A model generated the notes under the pieces. It saw only the letters and a list, made by a program, of their open reading frames with translations. It was not told the origin of the DNA and did no database searches. 64,000 nt of DNA from Myotis daubentonii (taxonomy: Eukaryota; Chordata; Mammalia; Chiroptera; Vespertilionidae), in assembly GCF_963259705.1 (NCBI RefSeq), contig NC_081840.1, positions 100,670,626 to 100,734,625 on the forward strand, written 5' to 3'. Below are positions 21,826 to 32,838 of this stretch, one piece after another. The stretch's first letter is position 1. Each line of letters starts with the position of its first letter. Both the position numbers and the translations under genes were made by a program.

Positions 21826-22677
21826 ATTAACACACAGAACTTGATGGCATTTTATACAATAATGAACTCTCTCAGTAACGGAAACTAAAAAAAAAAAAAA
21901 AAAATCCAATATACCACTGAAAAAAAAAAATCCAAAAACAATAAGGTACTCAGGAATAAAACTAACCAAGGAGGTAAAAGACTGTATTTGGAAAACTATA
22001 GGACACTATAAAAAGAAATAGAGGAAGATACAAACAAGTGGAAGCATATACCATGTTCATGGATTGGAAGACTTAACATCATTAAAATGTCCAAACTACC
22101 CAAAGCAAACTATAGATTCAACAAAATTCCTATTAAAGTGCCAATGGAATATTTCACAGATCTAAAACAAATATTCCAAAATACATATGGAACAAAAAAA
22201 ACCCCAAAACCTGAATAGCCTCAGTAATCTTGAGAAAGAAGAAAAAAGTTGGAGGGATCAAAATACCAGATATCAAACTATATTACAAAGCCACTGTAAT
22301 CAAAACAGCCTGATACTGGCATAAGAACAAGCATACAGATCAATGCAACAGAACAGAGAACCCAGAAATCGACCCAAGCCATTATGCTCAATTAATATTT
22401 GACAAAGGAAACAAGAGCATACAATGGAGTAAAGGCAGTCTCTACAATAAATGGAATTGGGAAAATTGGCCAGATAACATGCAAAAAAAAAAAAAAGAAA
22501 CTCGACTAAGAACTTACAACATACACAAGAATAAACTCAAAATGGATAAAAGACTTAAATATAAGTTGTGAAACCATAAAAATCCTAGAAGTAACCAAAA
22601 TATCAGATATCTCTCGTAGCAATATATTTACAAATACATCTCCTAGGGCAAGGGAAAAAAATTAACAAATGGGACTA
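21826..22677 (+). repeat. Older L1 (nest host), ORF2 piece 2
   Basis: Continues piece 1 at the same codon region (TTAACACACAGAACTTGATGG), with ACCAAGGAGGTAAAAGAC and GGAATATTTCACAGATCTAAA. Ends at GGGAC-TA where the mariner inserted. Confidence 0.85.
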
Positions 22678-22734
22678 CTAGGTGTATTAGTTAATAATGC
22701 AGATTTTGTAATCAAAGGAAAAACAATAATTTCA

Positions 22735-23482
22735 AACATCAAAAGTGCTTCATTCAAAGTAATGTCCATCGCTAGCTACACATTTCCCCCATCTTTGGGT
22801 AATTTGTGGATACCGTCCCAACAGAACTTTTATTGTTTTGAGGCAAACCATTCTGAGACCTAATTTTCCACTTCTTTGTATGTTTTGAAGTGCTGCTCAG
22901 AAAGTGTGTGTGCCATCTATCAGAACAAGTGGTAATCTGAAGGAGCAAGGTCTGGTGAATACAGCGGGTGGGTTAATACTTCCCAGGCAAGATCTTTTAA
23001 CATATCTTTAACTGGTTTTGAAGTGTGTGATAGTGCGTTATCATGAAGCAAAATTACTTTGCTGTGTCTTCTGGAACATTCTGGTCATTTCACAATCAAA
23101 GCGTGCTTCAAATTGATTATTTGTTGTTGGTAACTATCAGTATTAACGGTTTCACCTGGTTTTAGAAGCTCATAATACACCACACCTTCCTGATCCCACC
23201 AAAGGCAGAGCATTGTCTTCTTTCCCAAGCGATTTGACCTTGCAGTTGATGTTGATGGTTGACCTGGATCAACCCATGATTTTGTGCATTTGGGATACTC
23301 AAAATAAATCCATTTTTCATCGCCAGTCACAATTCGAAGCAAAAAAGACTCTCTTTCGTGCCTATGAAGCAACATTTTACTGATGACTTTTCGGTTTTCT
23401 ATTTGTCTTTCATTCAGTTGATGTGGCACCCATTTTCCTTCCTATAAAATCTTTCCCATTGCTTGTAAATGATCGGAAATTG
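22735..23482 (-). pseudogene. Mariner transposase, C-terminal part (catalytic domain)
   Basis: Minus-strand coding shows all three catalytic regions of a DD34D transposase: VTGDEKWIYF (first Asp), LLHDNA (second) and SPDLAPSDYHLF (third). It has stops and frameshifts, for example after LKHALIVK (near 23085) and after DYHLF. The cut-and-paste enzyme is therefore dead. WVPHQLNERQ lies just after an in-frame break at about 23430. The N-terminal part is on the other side of the HAL1, at 25394-25684. Confidence 0.9.
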
Positions 23483-23818
23483 GTTTTTTTTTAATTAAAT
23501 CTTTATTATTCAGATTATTACATTTGTTCCTCTTTTTTCCCCCCATAACTCCCCTCCTCCCAGTTCCCACCCCACCCACCGCCCTCACTCCCCACCCACT
23601 ATCCTCATCCATAGGTGCACGATTTTTGTCCAGTCTCTTCCCGCATCTCCCACATCCCTTCCCCCCGCAAGAATAGTCAGTCCATTCCCTTTCTATGTCC
23701 CTGATTCTATTATGATCACCAGATTATTTATTCACTTGATTCTTAGATTCACTTGTTGATAGATGCATGTTTGTTGTTCATAATTTGTATCTTTACCTTT
23801 TTCTTCTTCTTCCTCTTC

Positions 23819-24667
23819 TTAAAGGATACCTTTCAGCATTGCAAATAATACTGGTTTGGTGGTGATGAACTCCTTTTGCTTTTCCTTATCTGTGAAACTC
23901 TTTATCTGACCTTCAGTTCTGAATGATAGCTTTGCTGGATAAAGTAATCTTGGTTGTAGGTTCTTGGCATTCATCACTTTGAATATTTCTTGCCATTCCC
24001 TTCTGGCCTGCAAAGTTTCTATTGAGAAATCAGCTGACAGTCGTATGGGTATTCCCTTGTAGGTAACTGAGTTTCTTTCTCTTGCTGCTTTTAAGATTCT
24101 CTCTTTGTCTTTTGCTCTTGGCATTTTAATTATGATGTGTCTTGGTGTGGTCCTCTTTGGATTCCTTTTGTTTGGGGTTCTCTGCGCTTCCTGGACCTGG
24201 AAGTCTATTTCTTTCACCAGGTGGGGGAAGTTTTCTGTCATTATTTCTTCAAATAGGTTTTCAATATCTTGCTCTCTCTCATCTTCTGGCACCCCAATAA
24301 TTCGTATGTTGGTATGCTTGAAGCTGTCCCAGAGGCTCCTTACACTATCTTCGTATTTTTGGATTCTTTTTTCATTTTGCTTTTCCAGTTGGGTGTTTTT
24401 TGCTTCTTCGCATTTCAAATCTTTGCCTTGATTCTTGCACTCCTCTGGTCTGCTGTTGGGAGTCTGTATAGTATTCGTTATTTCAGTCCGTGTATGCTTA
24501 ATTTCTAGTTGGTTCTTTATCATAACATCGAGGGTCTCATTAGATTTCTTGAGGATCTCACTACATTTATCGGCGGCTTCTAGACAGTTCTTAAGAGACC
24601 TTAAAAGTGTGGTTCTGAACTCAATATCCTCCATTGACAGTTTTGTCCTGTTTCTTTGTCTCTGCAT
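23819..24667 (-). CDS. HAL1 ORF1 protein, intact (282 residues)
   Basis: An uninterrupted frame, MQRQRNRTKL to EMLKGIL-like FAMLKGIL, matching the length of L1 ORF1p. Residues about 15-115 are rich in E/K/L heptads (coiled coil, trimerisation). KYEDSVRSLWD leads into the RRM opening IRIIGVPEDE at about 122. The C-terminal domain contains PKRTTPRHIIIKMPRAKDKE, YKGIPIRLSADFS, REWQEIFKVM and SFRTEGQIKSFTDKEKQKEF. ORF1p binds L1-type RNA and acts as a nucleic-acid chaperone in the RNP. The start ATG aligns with those of copies 1 and 2. The L1-like 5' end suggests an internal promoter. It may still be translatable; expression is unknown. Confidence 0.92.
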   Translation of the reverse strand: MQRQRNRTKLSMEDIEFRTTLLRSLKNCLEAADKCSEILKKSNETLDVMIKNQLEIKHTRTEITNTIQTPNSRPEECKNQGKDLKCEEAKNTQLEKQNEKRIQKYEDSVRSLWDSFKHTNIRIIGVPEDEREQDIENLFEEIMTENFPHLVKEIDFQVQEAQRTPNKRNPKRTTPRHIIIKMPRAKDKERILKAARERNSVTYKGIPIRLSADFSIETLQARREWQEIFKVMNAKNLQPRLLYPAKLSFRTEGQIKSFTDKEKQKEFITTKPVLFAMLKGIL

Positions 24668-25361
24668 TTTTTATGCTTTCTTGGTGCACCCCCTAGTGGT
24701 CTTTGTGCGCAGTCTTGTTGTAGTTAAGCCTTGACTGTTGTCGGCAATACCGGGGGTGATTTGACCTCCAGGCTAACTGGCTATGAGAGTCCGCTGTGTC
24801 TGCAGTGGGAGAGCTTCTGTGCTGGATCTCTAGGGCGGTGCTAATCTAGCATTTGCCTGAGGCTATCTGACAAATGGCTCTGAGCAGGGCTTGGGCGGGG
24901 CGGGTCCCCGGGGATCTACAGGGCGGGCTGGAGCGAGCAGTTATGGCTGCTCTCAGTCCCGTCCCTAGGGGCTCTGCCTCACAGAGTCCCAGCAACTGCT
25001 GCAAACCTCGGAGAGAAAGCTGCCTTCGAGTTCTGACCAAAGCCAGACAGTCCCGCTTCTCCCGTTTGAGTCTGGGTCCCTAGAGACTTGCCCGGATCTG
25101 GAGCTCAGAGTCTGAAACTCCCTCCTGATTGAAAACAACAACCGCGCCCTCCGCCTCCAGCCCGCTCCACGTGCACTCCGCACCTTAGTATTTCACTTCA
25201 GCACTGTGCCTCCTCTGAGTCTGGGTATGATATTCTCTTTCCTCCTAGTTGTAGAATTTCCACTCAGCCAGCCTTCCTGTGGTTCTGGATGATGTCCGTT
25301 CCATCTTTTAGTTGTTTTTTGAAGTGGTTGTTCGAGGCAGCAATCTCCGGCGTTAACCTAT

Positions 25362-25373
25362 GCCACCATCTTG
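25362..25373 (-). promoter_or_regulatory. YY1-like motif at the 5' end of the complete HAL1
   Basis: Minus-strand CAAGATGGTGGC starts about 11 nt inside the element, the same place as in the full-length L1 and HAL1 copy 1. Confidence 0.5.
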
Positions 25374-25393
25374 GTTTCCTCCCCCGGAAATTG

Positions 25394-25684
25394 TTTGCTG
25401 AGCAACATTTAATCTTTCTGCAAATTGTTTTTGAGTTTGACATGCATCTTCATCCAATCATGCTTGCAATTGTTGGTCTTCAAACTTTTTCAGTAGACCT
25501 GGACGTTCTTTGTCTTTCACATCGAAATCATCACTTTTAAAGCGTTTAAACCAGCGTTCACAAGTATCTTGAGATGGAGCATGTTCACCTTAAGCGTCCC
25601 GAAGTATTCAGCAGCACTTTTCTTCAAAATAAAGTAATGAATTAAAGCTTCCAAATGCTCTTTTTTTGGCACGAAATTCAACAT
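25394..25684 (-). pseudogene. Mariner transposase, N-terminal part (DNA-binding)
   Basis: Minus-strand start MLNFVPKKEHLEALIHYF, then AAEYFG and, after a frame break, CERWFKRFKSDDFDVKDKER, the helix-turn-helix region of mariner transposases. The HAL1 insertion cuts it near codon 97, within the linker before the catalytic domain. Confidence 0.88.
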
Positions 25685-25839
25685 TTTTAAGTGTAAAAAT
25701 ATCTATGATGTTAACTCCTTCAGAAAATTTGACAAATGAAGTTTTAAAGCTTGTTGTCAATACAACAAAATAGGATACATATCAAATCGCATATATATCA
25801 ACATATGTGTAACTCCATCTATTGAAAAAAACCCGCATT

Positions 25840-26063
25840 GCCCTAACCGGTTTGGCTCAGTGGATAGAGCGTCGGCCTGTGGACTGAAAGGTCCCAGGTT
25901 CGATTCCGGTCAAGGGCATGTTATCTTGGTTGCGGTCACATCCCCAGTTGGGGGTGTGCAGGAGGCAGCTGATCAATGTTTCTCTCTCATCGATGTTTCT
26001 AACTGTCTATCCCAATCCCTTCCTCTCTGTAAATAATCAATAAAATATATTTTTTTTAAAAAA
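25840..26063 (+). repeat. Ves SINE inside the mariner
   Basis: GCCCTAACCGGTTTGGCTCA start, B box GGTTCGATTCCGGTCAAGG, A/T-rich end. About 16-bp duplication gaaaaaaaYccgcatt at 25824-25839 and 26064-26079, which is part of the mariner terminal repeat. Confidence 0.92.
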
Positions 26064-26097
26064 GAAAAAAATCCGCATTATTAACCAGTACACCTAG

Positions 26098-26658
26098 TAT
26101 ATCAAACTAAAAAGCTTATGCACAGCAAAAGAAACCGTCAACAAAATAAAAAGGAAACGCACTGTATAAGAGAACGTATTCACCAATGATACATCTGATA
26201 AGGGATTAATTTCCAAAATATATCAAGAACTTATACAACTCAACATCAGGAAGACAAACATTCCAATTAAAAAATGGGCAAAGGACCTAAGTAGACACTT
26301 CTCCAAAGAGGTCATACAGATAGCTTAGAAATATATGAAAAAATGTTCAACGTCACTAATCATCAGAAAGATGCAAATTAAATAATAATGAGGTATCACC
26401 TCATACCTGTCAGAATGGCTATCATCAACAAATAAACAATAAGTGCTGGCAAGAATGTGGAGAAAAGGGAATCTTAACTTCAGTACACTGCTGGTAGGAA
26501 TGCAGGTTGGTGCAGCCACTATGGAAAACAGCATGGAATTTCCTCAAAAAATTAAAAATGGAACTGCCATTCCATTTTCACTTCTGGGAATATATCCTAA
26601 GAATCCCAAAACACCAATCAGAAAGAATATATGCACCCCTATGTTCATAGCAGTGTTA
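26098..26658 (+). repeat. Older L1 (nest host), ORF2 piece 3
   Basis: Resumes with ATATCAAACTAAAAAGC after the mariner and runs through CAGAATGGCTATCATCAACA to TTCATAGCAGTGTTA, where a Helitron inserted. Confidence 0.87.
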
Positions 26659-27358
26659 TCCCATATAATAAAAGCCTAATATGCCAAGTGTTCAATTGGC
26701 CAACCAAACAAAGTGTAATATGCTAAGGCCGCTCAACAGCTCACTATGATATGCACTAACTACCAGGAGACAAACAGTCAACCAGTTGACCAGTCGCTAT
26801 GACGTACACTGACCACCAGGGGCAGACACTCCGACCAGTAGATTAGGTTGTTGCTGGGGTCCAGCCAATACGGACTGAGCGCAACAGGCTGGACACTCCT
26901 TGCAGCCCTCCCGCGGCCCCTCCCCAGCCCCAATCGTGCACCAGTGGGGTCCCTCAGCCTGGCATGCACCCTCTCACAATCTGGGACCCCTTGGGGGATG
27001 TTGGAGAGCCGGTTTCAGCCCAACGGCAGAACAACCAGTCGCTATGATGCTCAATGACCACCAGGGGGCAGACACTCAACGCAGGAGTTGCACCCTGGTG
27101 GTGAGTGCACTCCCACAGTGGGAGCGCTGCTCAGCCAGAAGCCGGGCTCATGGCTGACGAGCACAGCAGTGGTGGCGGGAGCCTCTCCTGCCTCCGCAGC
27201 AGCTCTAAGGATTTCCAACTGCCAGCTCACAGGGAGCGGGCCTAAGCTGTCAGTCGGACATCTCCCAAGGGCTCCTGGACTATTACAAGGCACAGACCAG
27301 GCTGAGGGACTCCCACACACACACCCGAGTGCACAAATTTCGTGCACCAGGCCTCTAG
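26659..27358 (+). mobile_element. HeliBat-type nonautonomous Helitron, 700 bp
   Basis: Begins TCCCATATAATAAAAGCC, contains the typical GACCACCAGGGGGCAGACAC block, and ends GTGCACAAATTTCGTGCACC then CCTCTAG. Inserted exactly between A and T of the L1 phrase TTA|TTTACAATAG. Confidence 0.95.
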
Positions 27359-27845
27359 TTTACAATAGTTAAGATCTGTTAACAGCCCAAGTGCCCATCA
27401 GTTGATGAGTGAATATAAAAGCTATGGTACATTTACTCAATGGAATACTATGTGGTTGCAAAAAAAGAAGAAACTCTTACTCTTTGGGACAGAATGGATG
27501 GACCTGGAGATTAATATGCTAAGTAAAATAAGCCAGTCAGAGAAAGACAAGTACCATAGGACCTCACTTATATGCAGAATCTAATGAACAAAATAAACTG
27601 ACAAGCAAAATAGGTCCAGAGGCATGGATACATGGAAGATCTCTGAGAGGAGATAGATAGGGTGGGGAGTTCGGAGGGACTGGAAGAGATTAACCAAAGA
27701 ACATACATGCATATACATATAGCCCATGGACACAGACAATAATGTGGTGAAGGCCAGGGGTGAGACAGGGGCTGGGTGGAGGGGAGCAAAGAAGGGGAAA
27801 TGGAGGTCATCTGTAATACTATCCACAGCAACAAAAACTATAAAG
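27359..27845 (+). repeat. Older L1 (nest host), piece 4 with 3' end
   Basis: TTTACAATAGTTAAGATCTG to the ORF2 end and 3'UTR (ACAAAATAAACTGACAAGC, G-rich tract), finishing near 27845. Confidence 0.85.
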
Positions 27846-27867
27846 AAAAAGTCAGTAATAATACCAA

Positions 27868-28500
27868 GATTCTTTTATTCAACATTATATTGGAGGTCCT
27901 CACAATGTACAAAGGTCTGAAAAATGAATTAAACTCATAAATACCTAGAAGAAAAAAATACTGACATTTGTCACTGACATAATCAATATCTGAAAACCCA
28001 AGTCCATGAAAATTACTAAGCTTTTTTGTTGTTTTTGTTGTTGTTAACCCTCACCTAGGATATTTTTTCTATTGAATTTTTTTTGGGGGGGAGAGTGAAA
28101 GGGAGATATAGAGAGAGATACAGAGAAAGAGGGAGAGACAAAGAGAGAGAAACATCAATGTGAGAGGGGCACATCCATTAGCTGTCTCCCACTCATGCCC
28201 CAACCAGGGCTGGAGATAGAATCCACAATCAGGTACGTGCCCTTGACTGGAAATCAAACCCATGACCCTTCAATATGCAGGCTGACGGTTTAACCACCGA
28301 GCAACACTGGCCAGGGTGAAAATCACTAAGTTCAATTGGCTGGCCAGATACAAGATCATCTAGTCAGTTTCCCATATATAAGCAATGACAAGTTGGAATT
28401 AACAGAATAAAAAAATCTCATTCACACTAGGAAAACAACTATTTTAACACTAATAAGCTCTAAAAGAAAGGTAGAAAACCAAGTGAGGAATAGTAGTAAA
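27868..28500 (+). repeat. Old L1 ORF2 RT fragment, split by a Ves SINE
   Basis: TTTTATTCAACATTATATTGG followed by AGGTCCTC, then CCAGATACAAGATCATC and CATATATAAGCAATGAC in L1 ORF2 order. Frame lost. Confidence 0.65.
28021..28316 (-). repeat. Ves SINE (minus)
   Basis: Reverse Ves with GAAACATCAATGTGAGAG and the reversed tRNA head GCAACACTGGCCAGGG. The 14-bp duplication tgaaaaYYactaag-type sequence lies at 28007-28020 and 28317-28330. Confidence 0.88.
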
Positions 28501-28960
28501 ACTTTCCTTAGGCACCGAAAATTATACTTGAATATACACACCTTTGTTCCTAAATGGAACAACTACACTTTGTAAACATGTACTTCTCCAATAATCTACT
28601 AGTATAAATGCTACAAATTCAATGCAATGTTTAGCACATAATACCGTTAGTATAATGCCTAGCACACAGTAGCACTTAATGAAATTTACTGAATGAATGA
28701 ATGAATGAATGAACACACATGTGAACAAAAGAATACAAACACACATGCCAAGTAAAAGTAAAATTAAAGACTTGGAATTGGTTACATGTGAGGAATCTAA
28801 GAAAACACCCATATTTCCAGTTTGGATAAAAGAATGGGCAGTTGTACCAGCACCTAAGATAGAAACTACCTAAAAAATGAGTGTCAGCTAAGCTAGGTGC
28901 TAATATTACAACTATGAATAAAAAAATTATTGTGCCTTAAGACCTCATAATACAGGAAAA
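28501..28960. other. Unique intron with a GAAT microsatellite
   Basis: (GAAT)n at about 28692-28714 follows TGCCTAGCACACAGTAGCAC, the usual 3' end of an L2/MIR-type repeat. Otherwise nothing recognised. Confidence 0.5.
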
Positions 28961-29277
28961 AGAACATTATAAACTGATGAACAAAAATAGATATAGAGGC
29001 AGAGAAGCACTGAACAGGCTGTCAAACTATAGCAGGAAGGCTGCGGAAGGTTGGTGGGGGTGGTGAGGGGGGGGGGCAGGTAAGGGATCAACTGAAGTAC
29101 TTGTATGCATGCATATAAGTGTAACCAATGAATGCAAGATACCGGTGGGGGAGGTTGAGGGCATGTGCCGGGGGGCAGGGGAGGCCATGGGAAGGTCAAT
29201 GGGGGGGGGGAAAGGAGACATATGAACTACTACTTGTAATACTTTAAACAATAAAATAAAATTTTGAAAAATAAATA
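28961..29277 (+). repeat. L1 3'UTR fragment
   Basis: ACATTATAAACTGATGAACA, GATCAACTGAAGTACTTGTA, then G-runs and CAATAAAATAAAATTTTG. It matches the 3'UTR of the L1 at 18230-18440. Confidence 0.85.
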
Positions 29278-30087
29278 TCATTTACATACATAATAGACAC
29301 AATGCTAAAATTACACATGTGATATCATGGGAGCAAAAAGGAAGCAACCAGGAAACAAGTAATTATGGCTTAGACATAAGAGTTAGCCAAGTAAAAGCTG
29401 GGGATACAGGAGTCAGCAAGGACAAAAGTTTGAGGGGGTTGGGGGGAGTCAGGGATGATGCTGACTCACAGAGTAGGCAAAAGGAGCAGCAAGAGAAATA
29501 TCTAAGGAGAAGCAAATGACAGAATAAGGAGAGTTTTTATGTCATGTAAAAAAGCATGGCCATTTTCTAGTAGCATTTAGGGAACTAGGGAAGACTTTAC
29601 ACCAGTAAGTACATTCTGATTTAAAATTTAAAAATATTACAGATTTTAGAGGGCCACAACTAGAAACAGAGAACAGTTAAGAGGTTGGTACAACAGTATA
29701 GAAACAAGATGAACAACAATGCAATAGGACAGGAATAGTAGAAATGGAGACCCAGAACCAGATTCAAGAAATAATTAGAAGGTTAAATTAACATACAGAT
29801 TCTTTATGTGAAGCATATTTTTATGTGTGTTTTTAACTATAGATTAAATAATGTTAAGATGAAAAATAGGATAAAAAGAGAGGAGCAAAGAAGAGTTTCA
29901 TTTAGACTGCATTAAGTTCATATGCCTTCTGAAAATACAGGTGAAAAAGTTCAGACTTTTAGATATGCAGATTGGGAGCTCAGCCAAGAAATCGGTGAAG
30001 CCAATAACAGAAGATAGTACACAGAATGAGAGCAGGAGGAAAACAGAACCCTGAAGAATACTAAGCAGTTGCTTTATAAATTAAAAT
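29278..30087. other. Intronic stretch, possibly old L2-type repeat
   Basis: No clear terminus. Weakly repeat-like words around 29370-29400 and 29940-30060. Confidence 0.35.
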
Positions 30088-31858
30088 CAGAGAAGAAACC
30101 AAGATAGCAACATAGCTAAACGCCTGTACTGGCCACCTCCACAACCACATCAAAATTACAACTAAAATACAGAACAATCATCATGCAGAATTGCCCGAAA
30201 GTTGGCTGAATGTAAGTCCTACAACTAGAGAAGTGAAGAAGAAAGCATACTGAGACTGGTAGGAGGGGTGGAGGGGTAAAGAAGCAGAGGTGCGGAATGG
30301 GCTGAACCAGCACCCTCATGTGCCTTTTTTTTTTTTTTTTTAATCAGGAGGGAGATTGTCTCTGCAGAGGCCATGGGTAAAAAGCAAGGCGTCCCAGCCC
30401 CAACAACAGACCCCCAACCCAGAGTTCCAGAGCTGGGAAAAGAAGTCCCTGTAACTACGACTGTAAAAAACGAGGTTTGGGGCTCAGTGACACCGATGCT
30501 GCTGGAGACACAGCTATTCCTCTTAAAGGGTCGGCACACTAACTGAACTTATAAGGTCCCGCCTCCTCTGAGCTCTAGCACCAGGGCAAGACTCTGGGGG
30601 ACCGACACATAGGAGAAGGAACTGGATTATCTGGCATCAGGGCAAGAACTCAGGGGCAGCTTTCTCCCATACAGAGGTGCTGGTAGGGGCCACTGTTTCT
30701 ATGCTTGGACCTCCCCGGTGGCAGGGCTGACTGGCAGAGATTTCGGTTTGTTCCTCCCTGGTGAGTCCCTAAGACCCCACCCCATACAATTTACAGCCCC
30801 ATCCAACCTATATTCCGCAGCTTTTGCATATGAATGGCCTGTCCTTGCTTAGGTTTCACACTTTGCTAAAATCTCTAAAACAAGCTGCAGCTGGGTCAGG
30901 AAGCCCCAAACCTATCAATAAAAGGCCCAAAACCGAGCACTAGCACCAGCCTGCCTTGCTTCACAACTGGGCCTCACCTGGACACTTCCAAACTTGATAC
31001 AAATAGGAGAAATCTGCAGATATCTCGGTAGTCCCTGCCGCGTGGACCCAGACAGTGGCTGATTTTGCACCTCCCTGGAGAACCAAGAGACAGTGCACCC
31101 ACTAGACAGTGTCAGACCATACCAGATTACAACTCTACACATCCATAAGCATCATGGGGCAGACTCAGTGAGCACCAAAGCCCCACTGAAGCAAGCCCTG
31201 CTCCACTGGGGTGTCTCCTGCACAGCAGCTCTCCCACTGTAGTCGTAGCTAGTCCTCACAGCCAATTGGCCTGGAGGTCAATTCCTCCCAGTGACAAAAC
31301 AGCAATCAAGTCTCAACTACGACAGGACAGTACAAACAGACCACACAGGGGCACACCTAGAGTGCCCAGGTCAGATGACTGGGGAGGCTGAGCCACTGGG
31401 CCCTATAGGACACCTACTACACAAGGCCACTCTACCAATTCCAGGAGACATAGCAGCTCTATCCAGTACACAGAAACAAATACAGGGAAGCAGCCCAAAT
31501 GCAGAGACAAAGAAATATGTCAAATGAAAGAAAGCAAACTACTGGATACAGGAGTTCAAAACCAAGGTTATAAGGTTACTCAAGAAGCTCCATGAGGCCT
31601 TCAAGGGACTTAGTGAGATTTTCAAGAATCTTAGAGAATGCCAAAAAAAAAAAGGGGGGGGGGGGGGGAAGGACCAGTCAGAAATTAAGCATACAATAAC
31701 TGAAATAAAGAATAATATACAGGTCTTCAACAGTAAAGAATTCCAAGAATCAAATAAACAATTTGAAAAATGAGGAAGCAAAAAAAAAAAAAAAACCACC
31801 CAATCAGAAGAACAAAAAGGAAAAAGAATCCAAAAATAGGAAGGTAGTAAGGAGTCTC
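30088..31858 (+). mobile_element. HAL1 5' part: 5'UTR and ORF1 N-terminus (copy 4, 3'-truncated)
   Basis: Begins GAAGAAACCAAGATAGCAAC and follows the copy 1 5'UTR. The ORF1 start is ATG at 31499 (MQRQRNMSNE), broken by a poly-A/poly-G run near 31644-31672 and by frameshifts. It ends abruptly at about 31858 where a Helitron 3' end is joined. The C-terminal half of ORF1 and the 3'UTR are absent. Confidence 0.8.
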
Positions 31859-31961
31859 TCTAGGGGTCCCAGATTGGAGAGAGTACAGGCTGGACTGAGG
31901 GACAACCCGCCCCCCGCCCCCCCCCCCCCCCCGCCACGGCATGAATTTCATGCACCGGCCT

Positions 31962-31965
<4 letters not shown>
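31859..31965 (+). mobile_element. Helitron 3'-end fragment fused to HAL1
   Basis: AGGCTGGACTGAGGGACAAC, a C-run, the palindrome GCATGAATTTCATGC and the end CCTCTAG. The 5' part is missing, so it was truncated or joined by deletion. Confidence 0.85.
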
Positions 31966-32004
<39 letters not shown>

Positions 32005-32027
32005 ATGTGTGTGTGCATGTGTGTGTA
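31966..32027. repeat. (GT)n microsatellite directly after a Helitron end
   Basis: GT units with GCAT interruptions follow the Helitron CTAG without a gap. Confidence 0.92.
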
Positions 32028-32109
32028 TCCATATTAACTACAAGGGATGGTTAAGCAATTATACACCATTTTGTCTAGAGAACCAAAAATATGGTGGTGT
32101 TTTAACAAA

Positions 32110-32700
32110 CACACTCAATGCTAGTGAAGGTACAATGTAACAGCTTTACTGCTACTAATTTTAATTAGCTGAAACTTTTTGGAAAACAGTTTGGTGATAT
32201 CTTTCAAAAGTTTTTTTAAAAAATATATTTTTATTGTTGATAGTAGTACAGCTATCTCCCAAGTACTTTTAAAAGTACTTTTAGGACCCTCAGCCAAGTG
32301 GGGAAGGGAATCCTAGATATACAAAGAAAAAATTTCCCACAAAAATATTCATTCCAATGTTATTTATCAGATGTAAGTTAGAAATGATCTAAAAATCCAA
32401 CAGAGGAATAGTTAAGTAAATAATGATCCAATATATGAGGTAATACTGTATAAGCACTGTAAATGTTAATGATTTTTTAATAACATGGTAAAAAATTTTT
32501 AGGATAATGAGAAAAGGAGCATATAAAACTGCTTCTAATTTCCAAGTAAACTCTAACTAAAATTTTAAAAGTATGAAGAAAAACAAACTGAAACAACAGT
32601 TCCCTGAACAATGGGATTTATATATTATTTATATATTATTTCTTTTCTCTGTGCTTTATTTCCCAATTTTGTTACAATAAAAATTATTACTCTGGGAGTT
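32110..32700 (+). repeat. Old L1 3'-end remnant
   Basis: TTTTTGGAAAACAGTTTGGTG, TCCAATGTTATTTATCAG, AAATCCAACAGAGGAATAG and AATAACATGGTAAAAAA follow the order of an old L1M-type 3' end. Very diverged. Confidence 0.55.
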
Positions 32701-32838
32701 TGGGGCGAGAATCTGGGGCACCTAACTAGTCCACTGACTCATAAAATTGAGAACAATAGTATTAACACTAATTAAATTAATGTTTCTTAAGGACTGGTCA
32801 ATGGCTCATCTATATCACTCACCTAGGGTACTTATTAG

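Larger units (their letters stand above)
23483..25384 (-). mobile_element. Complete HAL1-type element, 1.9 kb, with intact ORF1 (copy 3)
   Basis: Exact 9-bp duplication cggaaattg at 23474-23482 and 25385-25393. On the minus strand: 5' end GGAAACCAAGATGGTGGC, 5'UTR of about 717 bp, ORF1, 3'UTR of about 336 bp with GAGGAAGAAGAAGAAAAAGG and G-rich tracts, then an AATAAAGATTTAATTAAAAA tail. There is no trace of ORF2. It inserted in a mariner that had itself inserted in an old L1. Its completeness shows the ORF1-only form is a real retrotransposing unit and not just a decayed L1. Confidence 0.92.
22678..26097 (-). mobile_element. Mariner transposon, interrupted by HAL1 and a Ves SINE
   Basis: Inverted termini CTAGGTGTATTAGTTAATAA (left) and the reverse of TTAACCAGTACACCTAG (right), about 30 bp, flanked by TA at 22676-22677 and 26098-26099. 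Without the HAL1 and the SINE plus their duplications it is about 1.28 kb, the normal mariner length. The transposase reads on the minus strand in two parts. It is inserted in the ORF2 of the older L1. Confidence 0.93.
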
